From Ravibacter sp964562455 (lineage in GTDB: Bacteria > Bacteroidota > Bacteroidia > Cytophagales > Spirosomataceae): DNA of 64,000 nt. The notes beneath the pieces are model-generated. The model had not been told where the DNA came from. It was given only the letters and a program-made list of their open reading frames with translations, and did not search any database. Every line of letters begins with the position of its first letter. Position 1 is the stretch's first letter. Shown here piece after piece: positions 16,691 through 25,555 of the stretch. The position numbers and the translations under genes were made by a program. The DNA lies in the NCBI GenBank assembly GCA_964562455.1, contig CAZLTN010000009.1:1-64000 (forward strand). The letters run 5' to 3'.

Positions 16691-17539
16691 TTGGAACTAA
16701 CCGACTTTAGGACAGCGATCGACCGGTACAAGGTACTTTTTTTCGATGCATTCGGGGTGTTGAAAACATACAATGCCCTTATCCCGGGAATAGAAAAGAC
16801 ATTTGAGTATCTCAGGGAAACCGGTAAGGAGTTTTATATCCTTACAAATGATGCTTCACGCAGCCCCGAGCAGCTTGCGGAGTCTTACCATAGGCTGGGG
16901 CTCTACGACATAGGCCCCGACTCTATTGTTTCGTCAGGCATGCTGGCCAGGGAATATCTGCAGTATAAGGTCGAAAACGGTACTGTGGCATACCTGGGGA
17001 CCAGGAATTCTGCGCATTACCTGGAAACGGCCGGGCTTAATGCATTGTCGATTGCCGATCTCGATCCTGAAAACATGGACGATGTCCGTGCCCTGGTTTT
17101 TATGGACGACGAGGGTTTCGACTGGAATACAGACCTGAATAAGACACTTAACCTGCTCCGGAAACGGACGATCCCGGTCATAGTGGCCAATACCGACAAA
17201 ACTTACCCTATGGGGAAAAAGACAGTAGCCATAGCCGTCGGAGCGGTTGCGAAAATGATAGAGGATATCGTAGGAAAGCAGTTTATGAGGTTCGGCAAGC
17301 CTGACGCTCAGATGTTTATTTTTGCCTATCAGCATATTCAGAACAATCCCGGGGTGAGTCGTAACGACATCCTGATGGTAGGCGATACGCTGCACACCGA
17401 TATATTGGGGGGAAATAAGTTCGGGCTCGATACCGCTCTGGTCCTTACCGGGAATACGCGCCTGGAAGAAGTGGACATGCGGATCAAAAGCACGGGTATT
17501 ATACCTACCTATATTTGCGAGTCGGCGGTGGTTAAATAA
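16691..17539 (+). CDS. HAD-superfamily hydrolase (NagD-like, TIGR01459 type)
   Basis: 282 residues from a TTG start; no in-frame ATG lies near. HAD motif I is VLFFDAFGVLKTY (nucleophile Asp), motif II is YILTNDAS, and motifs III/IV are in FGKPDAQMF and MVGDTLHTDILGGN. The cap between motifs II and III is of the NagD/C2 type. Likely a cytoplasmic sugar or nucleotide phosphatase; the substrate is unknown. It follows GGGP synthase but is separated by a repeat-rich gap. Confidence 0.82.
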   Translation: MELTDFRTAIDRYKVLFFDAFGVLKTYNALIPGIEKTFEYLRETGKEFYILTNDASRSPEQLAESYHRLGLYDIGPDSIVSSGMLAREYLQYKVENGTVAYLGTRNSAHYLETAGLNALSIADLDPENMDDVRALVFMDDEGFDWNTDLNKTLNLLRKRTIPVIVANTDKTYPMGKKTVAIAVGAVAKMIEDIVGKQFMRFGKPDAQMFIFAYQHIQNNPGVSRNDILMVGDTLHTDILGGNKFGLDTALVLTGNTRLEEVDMRIKSTGIIPTYICESAVVK

Positions 17540-17583
17540 GCCACCTTCCGTTATAAAGTACATACTAACTTTTTAGAATTCTT

Positions 17584-19125
17584 ATGCTATCAAAAACTTA
17601 TGGCAGCGCGGTTTACGGAGTAAATGCTACCATGATCACGCTTGAAGTGACCGTTGCACAGGGACTCGGTTTTTTTATGGTTGGACTGGCCGACAGCGCC
17701 GTGAAGGAAAGCCAGCAGCGGGTAGAAGCATCTCTTACGTTTTCAGGTTATAAGATGCCGCGCCAGAAAATCGTTGTGAATATGGCGCCCGCGGATTTGC
17801 GGAAAGAGGGATCTGCATATGACCTGCCGATAGCGCTGTGCGTGCTTGAATCCTCCGTCCAGATTACCCCGATCAGGAATCTCCGGGACTATGTAATTAT
17901 GGGAGAGCTGTCGCTCGACGGTTCGCTGAGACCGGTAAAGGGAGTACTGCCTATTGCCATTGAAGCGAGAAAACAAGGATTTAAAGGCTTTATTCTTCCC
18001 AGGGAGAATGCGCATGAAGCGGCTATTGTCAACCAGTTGGATGTTATAGCGGTGGAATCTGTCAGGGAAGCGATAGATTTCCTGGAGGGGAAAAAGGAAA
18101 TTCCGCCGCTACAGGTAGATACTAGGGACCTGTTTTATAGCGGCCAGAACGATTATGATGCCGATTTTTCTCATGTTCAGGGACAGGAGAACATCAAACG
18201 GGCGCTGGAAATAGCGGCTGCCGGAGGGCACAACGTGATCATGATCGGGCCTCCCGGGGCAGGGAAAACGATGCTTGCCAAAAGAATCCCGGGGATACTG
18301 CCGCCCCTTACGCTTCATGAGGCGCTTGAAGCGACCAAAATCCACTCTGTAGCAGGGAAGCTGGCTGCCCATTCATCGCTGATTTCGAGAAGGCCCTTCC
18401 GTTCACCCCATCATTCGATTTCGGATGCGGCGTTGGTAGGAGGCGGTGGTTTTCCGCAGCCCGGAGAAATTTCTCTCGCACATAACGGCGTTCTTTTCCT
18501 CGACGAACTTCCCGAATTCAAGCGGACAGTGCTGGAGGTGATGAGACAGCCGCTCGAAGAACGGAAAGTAAGTATTTCACGGGCCAGGATGGCAGTTGAA
18601 TTCCCGTCTAATTTTATGCTTATTGCCAGCATGAATCCTTGTCCGTGCGGGTACTACAACCACCCGGATAAGGAATGTGTCTGCGGCCCCGGGGTAGTAC
18701 AGAAATATCTTAATAAGGTCAGCGGGCCGCTTCTCGACCGGATTGACCTGCATGTAGAGGTTACGCCTGTTTCTTTTGACCAGATTTCATCTTCCAGGAG
18801 GTCGGAGAGCAGCAGTGAGATAAGGGAAAGGGTGATCCGGGCCAGGGAAAGGCAGACTGAGCGCTTTAGGGAGACTCCGGGTATTTATTCAAATGCGATG
18901 ATGTCGCCGGAAATGGTTAAGGAGGTTTGTGAAATAGGCGAGGCAGGAAGGGCTTTGCTCAGAACGGCTATGAATCGCCTGGGGTTGTCGGCACGCGCAT
19001 ATGACCGGATACTGAAGGTATCCAGGACGATAGCCGACTTAGCTGCGAGCGACGATATAAAAATAGAACACCTGGCGGAGGCTATTCATTACCGGAGCCT
19101 GGATAGGGAAAACTGGGCCGGGTGA
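17584..19125 (+). CDS. yifB: YifB/ComM-type Mg-chelatase-like AAA+ ATPase
   Basis: A 513-residue protein of usual length. The N-terminal ChlI-like domain has ESQQRVEASL and MGELSLDGSLRPVKG; the AAA core has Walker A GPPGAGKTML near residue 223, FRSPHHSIS, Walker B VLFLDELPEF and MNPCPCGYYNHP; the C-terminal Mg-chelatase domain has LDRIDLHVEV and LGLSARAYDRILKVSRTIADL. In gamma-proteobacteria ComM is a hexameric helicase that helps branch migration during natural transformation; that role is only inferred here. A weak terminator follows. Confidence 0.93.
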   Translation: MLSKTYGSAVYGVNATMITLEVTVAQGLGFFMVGLADSAVKESQQRVEASLTFSGYKMPRQKIVVNMAPADLRKEGSAYDLPIALCVLESSVQITPIRNLRDYVIMGELSLDGSLRPVKGVLPIAIEARKQGFKGFILPRENAHEAAIVNQLDVIAVESVREAIDFLEGKKEIPPLQVDTRDLFYSGQNDYDADFSHVQGQENIKRALEIAAAGGHNVIMIGPPGAGKTMLAKRIPGILPPLTLHEALEATKIHSVAGKLAAHSSLISRRPFRSPHHSISDAALVGGGGFPQPGEISLAHNGVLFLDELPEFKRTVLEVMRQPLEERKVSISRARMAVEFPSNFMLIASMNPCPCGYYNHPDKECVCGPGVVQKYLNKVSGPLLDRIDLHVEVTPVSFDQISSSRRSESSSEIRERVIRARERQTERFRETPGIYSNAMMSPEMVKEVCEIGEAGRALLRTAMNRLGLSARAYDRILKVSRTIADLAASDDIKIEHLAEAIHYRSLDRENWAG

Positions 19126-19177
19126 CCACCGGTTGTGAATAAGCCGGTTTTCGACGGTTTTAATCCTGCTGTGTAAC

Positions 19178-19204
19178 CAATGTCACAGACATTGCCTTTT
19201 TTTT
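19178..19204 (+). terminator. Intrinsic terminator after yifB
   Basis: CAATGTC-ACA-GACATTG followed by CC and eight T: a 7-bp stem with a U-run, 52 bases after the stop codon. The stem is short and AT-rich, so strength is uncertain. Confidence 0.5.
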
Positions 19205-19253
19205 ATCTCAATTTTGTCGGAGTTTTTAAATAAGACAATAAGAATCCGCATAA

Positions 19254-20063
19254 ATGGAATTTGCAGGCTATCTCGCTTCTTTTATAGTAGGAATTTCTCT
19301 CGGATTGGTAGGAGGAGGTGGCTCCATCCTGATGGTTCCCGTCCTGGTTTACCTTTTCGGAATAGCCCCGGTCAATGCAACCGCTTACTCGTTGTTTATT
19401 GTAGGTCTTACGAGCCTTATCGGGGCATTTCCTAAAATCAGGCAAAATCTGGTCAGTTTCAGAACAGCCGTAGTATTCGGGATCCCTTCCATTTTTTCCG
19501 TGTTCCTGACCAGGAAATACCTGGTTCCGGCCATCCCTGAAATTATATGGCGTAGCGGTGAGATAGTCGTTACGCGTTCGCTTGCCTTGATGGTGCTCTT
19601 CGGGATCATTATGTTAGTAGCTTCAGTGTCCATGATAAACGCAAAAAAATGTGTTGATTGCAGTGACGACGAAAGCCAGGATTTTAATTACCCGCTGATA
19701 TTGGTAGAAGGGGTCCTGGTAGGTTTGCTGACAGGATTGGTAGGGGCAGGAGGAGGATTTCTGATTATTCCTGCGCTGGTTGCGCTGAGCAAACTGACTA
19801 TGAAAAAGGCGGTGGGTACATCCCTTCTTATCATTGCGGCCAAGTCGCTGATAGGTTTTTCCGGCGACCTGAATGCCGGCGTAGTGCACATCGACTACCG
19901 GATCCTGTTTCTGGTCACAGCGCTGGCCGTAGGAGGCATATTTGTAGGGAACGCACTTTCCCGGAAAATAGATGGCGAAAAATTGAAAAAGCTCTTTGGC
20001 TGGCTGGTGCTTGTCATGGGTTTATATGTCATCATTTCAGAGATGACCGGGATACTGCCGTAG
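19254..20063 (+). CDS. TauE/SafE-family sulfite/organosulfur exporter
   Basis: A 269-residue membrane protein with seven to eight helices and the duplicated family motif: GISLGLVGGGGSILMVPVLVYLFG near residue 12 and GVLVGLLTGLVGAGGGFLIIPALV near 155. A charged insert with KKCVDCSDDESQ lies between the halves. The next gene, 63 bases on, is a persulfide-dioxygenase/rhodanese fusion, so export of sulfite made by persulfide oxidation is the likely role. Confidence 0.9.
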   Translation: MEFAGYLASFIVGISLGLVGGGGSILMVPVLVYLFGIAPVNATAYSLFIVGLTSLIGAFPKIRQNLVSFRTAVVFGIPSIFSVFLTRKYLVPAIPEIIWRSGEIVVTRSLALMVLFGIIMLVASVSMINAKKCVDCSDDESQDFNYPLILVEGVLVGLLTGLVGAGGGFLIIPALVALSKLTMKKAVGTSLLIIAAKSLIGFSGDLNAGVVHIDYRILFLVTALAVGGIFVGNALSRKIDGEKLKKLFGWLVLVMGLYVIISEMTGILP

Positions 20064-20126
20064 GACTTTTTTTTCTGCCGGTTAAAAATCGTATTTTTAA
20101 AGTTGTCAATCAAAGGGATTTCAAAC

Positions 20127-21545
20127 ATGAAAGTTGAACAAATCTACACGGGATGTCTTGCTCAAGGCGCTTATTATATAGCCAGCAACGGAGAGGCAGT
20201 CATAATAGATCCTCTGCGGGAAGTGGACCCCTACCTGAAAAGAGCGGAGAAAGACGGAGTGAAGATCAGGTATGTTCTGGAAACGCACTTTCATGCCGAT
20301 TTTGTAAGCGGTCATCTCGACCTGGCGCGACAGACAGGCGCGACGATCGTATACGGACCTACCGCCCGGCCGGGCTTTGATGCGCATATCGCCGAAGACG
20401 GTGAAATACTCCGGGTAGGAGACGTGTCTATCAAGGTGCTGCATACGCCCGGACACACTATGGAAAGTACCTGTTTCCTGCTCCGTGACGGGAAAGGAAA
20501 GGATGTAGGTATTTTTACGGGCGATACACTGTTTATCGGGGATGTTGGCCGTCCTGATCTGGCACAGAAAGTGGTCGCCGACCTGACCCGGGATAAGCTC
20601 GCCGGGTATTTATATGATTCGCTGCACTCTAAAATCATGCCATTGGCAGACGACATCATCGTATATCCTGCACATGGAGCAGGGTCGGCCTGCGGCAAGA
20701 ACATGAGCAAGGAGACTACAGATACACTGGGCCATCAGAAAGCTACGAATTACGCGTTGCAGCCTATGGACAAAGACGAGTTTATTGCAAAGGTAACAGA
20801 AGGCCTTATGCCTCCTCCTGCATATTTCCCGGAAAACGTCAGGATGAATATACAGGGGTATGAGAGCATAGACCAGGTTCTTGACCGGGGCTTGCAGGCC
20901 TTGTCGCCGGAAGAATTTGAAGAAGCTGCCAACCAGTTATCGGCGCTGATACTCGATACCCGTCCTGCTGAGAAATTTGCGGAAGGCTTTATCCCTAACT
21001 CCATTAATATCGGGGTTGACGGCAGCTTCGCCCCATGGGTAGGAGCATTGATTCCCGATGTAAAGCAGCCGCTTTTACTGGTGACGGATCCGGGGAGGGA
21101 GGAAGAAGTGGTGACAAGACTGGCAAGGGTAGGTTATGATCATACAATCGGTTATCTCAAAGGAGGCTTTGACGCGTGGAGGAATGAAGGGCGCGAAACG
21201 GATACGATTGCTTCAATTACGGCAATAGAACTGGCCGGGCATCTTAACTCCGGGGAAGGTGCCGCCTTGTTGGATGTGCGTAAAAACAGCGAATACAGCT
21301 CTGAGCATGTGATCGGCGCCGGTAACGTCCCGCTGGATTATATTAATGACGAGATCGGGAAACTGGATAAGGACAAAACCTATTACGTCCATTGTGCGGG
21401 GGGATACCGTTCCATGATTTTTGCTTCTATTTTAAAGGCAAGGGGGTATGATAAGCTGATAGATGTGAAGGGCGGTTTCAAGGCGATCAAGGAATCCGGT
21501 AAGTTTCCTATAAGTGATTATGTGTGTCCTACTACACTTTTGTAG
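20127..21545 (+). CDS. Persulfide-dioxygenase-like MBL protein with two rhodanese domains (CstB-like)
   Basis: About 472 residues from the ATG at 20127. The metallo-beta-lactamase domain (1-240) has THFHADFVSGH, LHTPGHTMEST and FTGDTLFIGDVGRPDL, the ETHE1/CstB pattern for a mono-iron persulfide dioxygenase. Rhodanese domain 1 (about 275-355) has LVTDPGREEE where the active Cys should be, so it is inactive. Domain 2 (about 370-465) keeps the Cys in YVHCAGGYRS. The family turns glutathione or low-molecular persulfide into sulfite and thiosulfate. It lies between a TauE exporter and a haem lipoprotein, supporting a sulfide-detoxification unit. Confidence 0.9.
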   Translation: MKVEQIYTGCLAQGAYYIASNGEAVIIDPLREVDPYLKRAEKDGVKIRYVLETHFHADFVSGHLDLARQTGATIVYGPTARPGFDAHIAEDGEILRVGDVSIKVLHTPGHTMESTCFLLRDGKGKDVGIFTGDTLFIGDVGRPDLAQKVVADLTRDKLAGYLYDSLHSKIMPLADDIIVYPAHGAGSACGKNMSKETTDTLGHQKATNYALQPMDKDEFIAKVTEGLMPPPAYFPENVRMNIQGYESIDQVLDRGLQALSPEEFEEAANQLSALILDTRPAEKFAEGFIPNSINIGVDGSFAPWVGALIPDVKQPLLLVTDPGREEEVVTRLARVGYDHTIGYLKGGFDAWRNEGRETDTIASITAIELAGHLNSGEGAALLDVRKNSEYSSEHVIGAGNVPLDYINDEIGKLDKDKTYYVHCAGGYRSMIFASILKARGYDKLIDVKGGFKAIKESGKFPISDYVCPTTLL

Positions 21546-21549
21546 AAAA

Positions 21550-22158
21550 ATGAGACATAGATTTCCCTCCGCCCTTGTGCAGGCATTTTTGATCATAATG
21601 ACCGGTTTGGCTTTCTCTTCCTGTGGTTCGTCTGAAAGACATGCTCCGGAAATGATAGACAAGGAAGCGTTTATAGCATTGGGCGACAGTCTTTCGTTGC
21701 TTGCGCAGAAAACGTTGTTGCAAAACGTATCGGGGGCTATTGCAAAGGGAGGCGCGGCTCATGCTGTCGCTTTTTGCAATAGCCGGGCGATGCCGCTAAC
21801 GGACTCTCTTGGTGACAAAAACGCTGTTACCATTCAGCGTGTAACCGATAAAGCCAGGAACAGCGCCAATGCGCTCTCGGGAGAGCATGAGATTGCTCTT
21901 TTCCAAAAGATACAGGACAGTCTTCAAAACGGCAACGTTCAACCCCATTACCTGATCGAAGATGTAAATGGCAGGACCATATATTACAAACCCATTATCC
22001 TTGGGATGCCCGCCTGTTTGCAATGCCACGGGATTCCCGGGAAAGATATAGAAGCTGCTACACTTGCCGAAATCAAAGAGAAATATCCCGATGACGCCGC
22101 AACGGGTTATACGATGGGGCAGCTGCGGGGTATGTGGAAGATTGCGGCTGTGCCGTGA
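21550..22158 (+). CDS. c-type haem lipoprotein of the DUF3365/Tll0287 type
   Basis: 202 residues from the ATG at 21550, four bases after the preceding stop. The N-terminus is a lipoprotein signal with Cys in LAFSSCGSS. The body has AVAFCNSRAMPLTD, RNSANALSGEHE and a haem-binding CLQCHG near residue 157, followed by YPDDAATGYTMGQLRGMW, the standard end of DUF3365 proteins. These are single-haem sensor-like or redox proteins. Being translationally close to a persulfide dioxygenase suggests a redox role in sulfur handling, which is inference. Confidence 0.85.
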   Translation: MRHRFPSALVQAFLIIMTGLAFSSCGSSERHAPEMIDKEAFIALGDSLSLLAQKTLLQNVSGAIAKGGAAHAVAFCNSRAMPLTDSLGDKNAVTIQRVTDKARNSANALSGEHEIALFQKIQDSLQNGNVQPHYLIEDVNGRTIYYKPIILGMPACLQCHGIPGKDIEAATLAEIKEKYPDDAATGYTMGQLRGMWKIAAVP

Positions 22159-22260
22159 AAGAGGAGAGAGATTATGGTAGATTTATTTTTCTGATGTAAA
22201 TAAGAATTGTCTTAGTGTTGTTATGGTAAATAACTGCGCCATGATAGATTTAATTGTTCT

Positions 22261-23478
22261 CTATTGAGCAAACTTGCGAATCATCTTCCTTACCATTAGC
22301 TCCGATTCGGTATCCAGGGAAGAAGTGGCTTCGTCAAGAATCAGTATTTCGGGATTTCTGTAAAGCGCCCGTGCTATAGCGATGCGCTGTTTTTGTCCTC
22401 CAGAAAGTAAAGTGCCATTTTCTCCGAGGTAGGCCTGGAATCCGCCGGGAAGTTTCTCGATGAAATCAGTGATCCCGAGCTCCCCGGCGATATCAAAAAC
22501 CCTTTGTATATCCGGAAACTCCTCTCCAAACGCTATATTATCTATCACATTTCCTGAAAAGAGGTCAATCTGTTGCGGAACTACAGATATGATACTCCTG
22601 AGCGAACGATTGGAAACATAGGCGATATCATAGCTTCCTATCCATATTTTACCGCCGTTGAGCGGGTAAAGATTTTGGATCAGTGATGAAATCGTGGTTT
22701 TGCCTGAGCCGCTTTCTCCTATAATTGCTGTGGTTTTACCCCTTTCAAACGTACATGTAAAATCTTCAAAAACCTTAACCCGGGTTCCATAGCGAAAAGA
22801 AATCTGTTGAAATCGAATATCCCCTATATTCTGCGGCAAGAGTTCAATTTTATCAGTAGTTTCTTCTCTCTCCAGGTCCATTATTTCAAAAAGACGGTCA
22901 GCCGCTATCAGGGCATTCTGAACGGATTTATTCATACCTATCAATTCAGAGACCGGCCCTGTAAAGTATCCGATCAAAGCATAGAAGGATAATAATTCAC
23001 CCGGTGTTATAGTCCTGTCAATCACATAGCCCGAGCCGACCCAAATAAGTATAATCGTAAACAGGTGTGAAAGTGCAAGCTCAGACTGTATCTGGGTTAT
23101 TTTTTCATTCATAGCCGACAGTTCTTTTTGATACTGGCCTGTCCTGAGACTATGATAACTGCCATTCAACAAATTCTCCAGGTCAGCGTATTGTGCCTGG
23201 TAGCCGGATAGCAGAGACGATTGCAACTCTTTCTGTATATCGAGCTGCTTTGTGGTTATTATTGCCAAAGTGTCGCCCTGCGTGATCGGCTGGTTGTTCC
23301 GGATCAGTGAAGTATAAATCAGCCTGCCTGATACTACGGCTGTAAGCTGTGTGTTTTCTTCCAATGGCCTGACTACTCCTCTCGCAGAAGCAGAAATGGG
23401 CACTTTCACCAGAGGCAAGGCTATAATAACGGAGAGAATAAGTGTAAGGAAAGTTGCATAAAGTATGTGTCGTAGCAT
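22261..23478 (-). pseudogene. Chimeric HlyD::ABC exporter remnant from a bacteriocin-export locus
   Basis: An uninterrupted 405-codon frame that joins two different genes. Residues 1 to about 138 are the start of a HlyD-type membrane fusion protein: one membrane helix, then SASARGVVRPLEENTQ, VVSGRLI and a coiled coil (QYQKELSAMNEKITQIQSEL). From LFTIILIWVGSGYVID onward it is the last membrane helices and ATPase domain of a peptidase-C39-type bacteriocin ABC exporter: Walker A GESGSGKTT, VPQQIDLF, signature LSGGQKQRIAIARA, Walker B ILILDEATSSLD. The frame stops (TAG) before the H-loop; the codons after the stop still resemble that region but with its His lost. An in-frame deletion between adjacent hlyD and ABC genes explains the join. 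Transport is very unlikely. Confidence 0.85.
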
Positions 23479-23530
23479 AATCTTCTTATATCAGGGATGT
23501 ATAAGTGCTATGGATATACTAAACAAAAAA

Positions 23531-23959
23531 TTACAATCCCAATTTTATCATGAAAGTGCTAATCAAGTTACTTACAGCATGTATTGTAAAAATACTTATT
23601 ATTGCGGCAAGTTCATTTCTTTTGATGGATACCTGAAAAAATCTATTAGAAAGGAAAAATCCTCCTATTATTGTTACTATAACAAAATAAATATGATACC
23701 AATGTATCAGACCAAAAAGGACTGATGAAACGGCAAGATATGCTGGTTTTTCTGTCTTAATATTTCTCCTTTTCACAATCATTGTATAAGGTATATATTG
23801 TATAAAAATTGTCTCAAGAAATGGAGCTAGTATAACTACCAGAAAGATAGAGTCTGGAAGACTACCGGATTGAATTTTTCCCAACGAGAGTCCGGAATAG
23901 GTCTTTACCAAAAAACCAAATGAGGTCATTAGAATACAAAAGCCAACACCCCACAACAC
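23531..23959 (-). CDS. Short CPBP-family intramembrane protease
   Basis: 142 residues from GTG; the in-frame upstream codons are open for about 27 codons, so the true start may differ. It has three to four membrane helices and shows the CPBP (CAAX protease/bacteriocin-processing) motifs in weakened form: motif 1 as LETIFIQYIP (usually EExxxR), motif 2 as FGLIHWYH (FxxxH) and motif 3 as HAVSNL (HxxxN). The missing second Glu and Arg of motif 1 put activity in doubt. CPBP proteins often accompany bacteriocin exporters, and this one lies 52 bases upstream of the chimeric exporter. Confidence 0.65.
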   Translation of the reverse strand: MLWGVGFCILMTSFGFLVKTYSGLSLGKIQSGSLPDSIFLVVILAPFLETIFIQYIPYTMIVKRRNIKTEKPAYLAVSSVLFGLIHWYHIYFVIVTIIGGFFLSNRFFQVSIKRNELAAIISIFTIHAVSNLISTFMIKLGL

Positions 23960-24096
23960 CGATTCAAAAAATGAGGGCTCGTTGCTGCTTCCTGCATGGC
24001 TTGGTGTAGATTGACAGCATGCCCGTAAACCCTACCCGCTGTTCTAAAAAACCATTCACTAAACTCGCTCCCGCCATCTATGTTTTCAAAGCTCAT
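23929..24096 (-). CDS. Possible remnant of a double-glycine leader peptide
   Basis: A 55-codon frame starting MSFENIDGG, then SEFSEWFFRTAGRVYGHAV, and ending in a hydrophobic tail that overlaps the CPBP gene by 31 bases. IDGG preceded by an acidic, hydrophobic stretch resembles the C39-peptidase cleavage site of Bacteroidota bacteriocin-type peptides. The leader is too short, and upstream bases in another frame could encode its missing part (FLE...LGV), suggesting small deletions. A second frame is also open over part of this region, so chance cannot be excluded. The adjacent exporter remnant and CPBP gene are the main support. Confidence 0.25.
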   Translation of the reverse strand: MSFENIDGGSEFSEWFFRTAGRVYGHAVNLHQAMQEAATSPHFLNRCCGVLAFVF

Positions 24097-24297
24097 GTGC
24101 ACCCCGAGCTTCTAAAAACGAATTAAAAAAATAATCTTTAGCTATAGTGTTACTTTTCCGATGAAAAAATTACTTTTCCGAAAAAAAAATCATTTTACGG
24201 TAAGGTGGCATACGAAAGTGCGGGAGCTCCTCTGATTGAGCAGCTACAACAGGAAATCAGGCCTCACGAAAATAGGGCCAGATAAAGAAATTAAACC
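24097..24297. other. AT-rich non-coding stretch with phased direct repeats
   Basis: About 200 bases without a convincing gene between the accessory patch and the PorP gene. It holds two copies of TTACTTTTCCGA at 24150-24161 and 24170-24181, exactly 20 bases (about two helical turns) apart, each followed by an A-run. A short open frame (24189-24284 plus) reading GKVAYESAGAPLIEQLQQEI looks like a decayed protein end that I cannot name. Confidence 0.5.
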
Positions 24298-25332
24298 TCA
24301 AAACTTCGGACAGGACAATTCCTTCATTTGCCTTTTGATAGGCTTTTTCCTCGGCGGGAAGTTCTCAAACAGGTAGCTGAGCGAGATCTCGTGCGCTCCT
24401 CCGCTGCTGAACCCTAAAGTAGAAATGGTGGCGTCGTAGCTGTAACCTATTGAAAATTTATCCTGGCGGTAGCCCAGCAGCAGGATGAGCGCCTCATGGT
24501 TGTTGATATTGATATTATACCTTTTGATCGGTAGGCCCCGATACCAGGCCCCGAAAGTCAGCGGAGCATAAGTGACATACATGCCCAGGTCAAGCTGGTC
24601 ATATTTCCCCTGTTTCTTATACATGATGGCGGGGGAAATGGTTTTTTCTATATCAATTTCATTTCCCAGGAAAGTATATCCTGCGAACGGGATGCGGAGT
24701 CCGGCGTGGAAGCTGGTTTTCATCGGGAGACGGGCGATTTCCAGGTTGGAAAAGGCCTGGTCGGGTCTGTTCATATGATGGACCGACAGCCCGGCCCAAT
24801 ACCAGTCGGAATAGGCCATAAGCCCTGAAGAAAAGTCAGCATAAAATATAGAAGGTGTGCCCTGGGCGACCGGGTCGCCGGTGGCAGGATTCTGCAGGTA
24901 GCCGTCCGGAGAAAACTGGTCCCCGAAGGTGAGCCCGAAATAATCCAGTTTGCGTGTTGCCATCGTCCCCTGGAGCCCCATTCTCAGGAAATTTTCTTCA
25001 TCAAGCTGGACCTGGTAGGAATACTGTAGCCCGAGTTCGGTCGATTTGATATTGCCCGCTCCCTGGCTGTCGGTTGTGACCAGGAAACCGAGGCCGCTGT
25101 TGAGACTGGGCAGGAACATATCCAGCCCGAAAGTCGTCGTAATAAAGTTGGCAGAAAGCGAAGGCCACTGATTCCGGTAGTTAAGCGTAGCCCTGGTTTC
25201 AAGCGCGCCGCCCGCCATAGCGGGGTTCAGATACAGGGGATTTGCGTAAAACTGCGAAAATTGCGGATCCTGCGCCCAACCTTTCTGGCCAAAAAGAATC
25301 AATATAAAAAATGGAAGCCAAATTTTTTTCAT
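24298..25332 (-). CDS. PorP/SprF-family type IX secretion membrane protein
   Basis: 344 residues with a signal peptide (ends at GWAQ) and the family's opening DPQFSQFYANPLYLNPAMAGG, then alternating beta-strand pattern (YRNQWPSL, GLGFLVTTDSQGAG, GLQYSYQV) and the late LLGYRQDKFSIGYSYDATIS and GAHEISLSYLF. It is an outer-membrane beta-barrel. SprF-type members are needed for surface attachment of one partner protein with a type B C-terminal domain; the partner is almost certainly the divergent 1199-residue gene 224 bases away. Confidence 0.93.
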   Translation of the reverse strand: MKKIWLPFFILILFGQKGWAQDPQFSQFYANPLYLNPAMAGGALETRATLNYRNQWPSLSANFITTTFGLDMFLPSLNSGLGFLVTTDSQGAGNIKSTELGLQYSYQVQLDEENFLRMGLQGTMATRKLDYFGLTFGDQFSPDGYLQNPATGDPVAQGTPSIFYADFSSGLMAYSDWYWAGLSVHHMNRPDQAFSNLEIARLPMKTSFHAGLRIPFAGYTFLGNEIDIEKTISPAIMYKKQGKYDQLDLGMYVTYAPLTFGAWYRGLPIKRYNININNHEALILLLGYRQDKFSIGYSYDATISTLGFSSGGAHEISLSYLFENFPPRKKPIKRQMKELSCPKF

Positions 25333-25555
25333 AAATGTCCTATCTGATGTTCTGTCCGGCCATCTCTTCTGAATACGCTCTTATTGATAGGGGTGCATTG
25401 CCACAATTTGTATACAATCAACGTAATATGATTCAAAATTAAGGTATTTTAGCAGATAAAAATATCTAAAATTTCAAGAGAGGTTTTTCGTTTAGATATA
25501 TGGCCACTACCCCGGCTTAAACCCGGAATTAATCCAAGAGGAGGAGAAGCACCTG

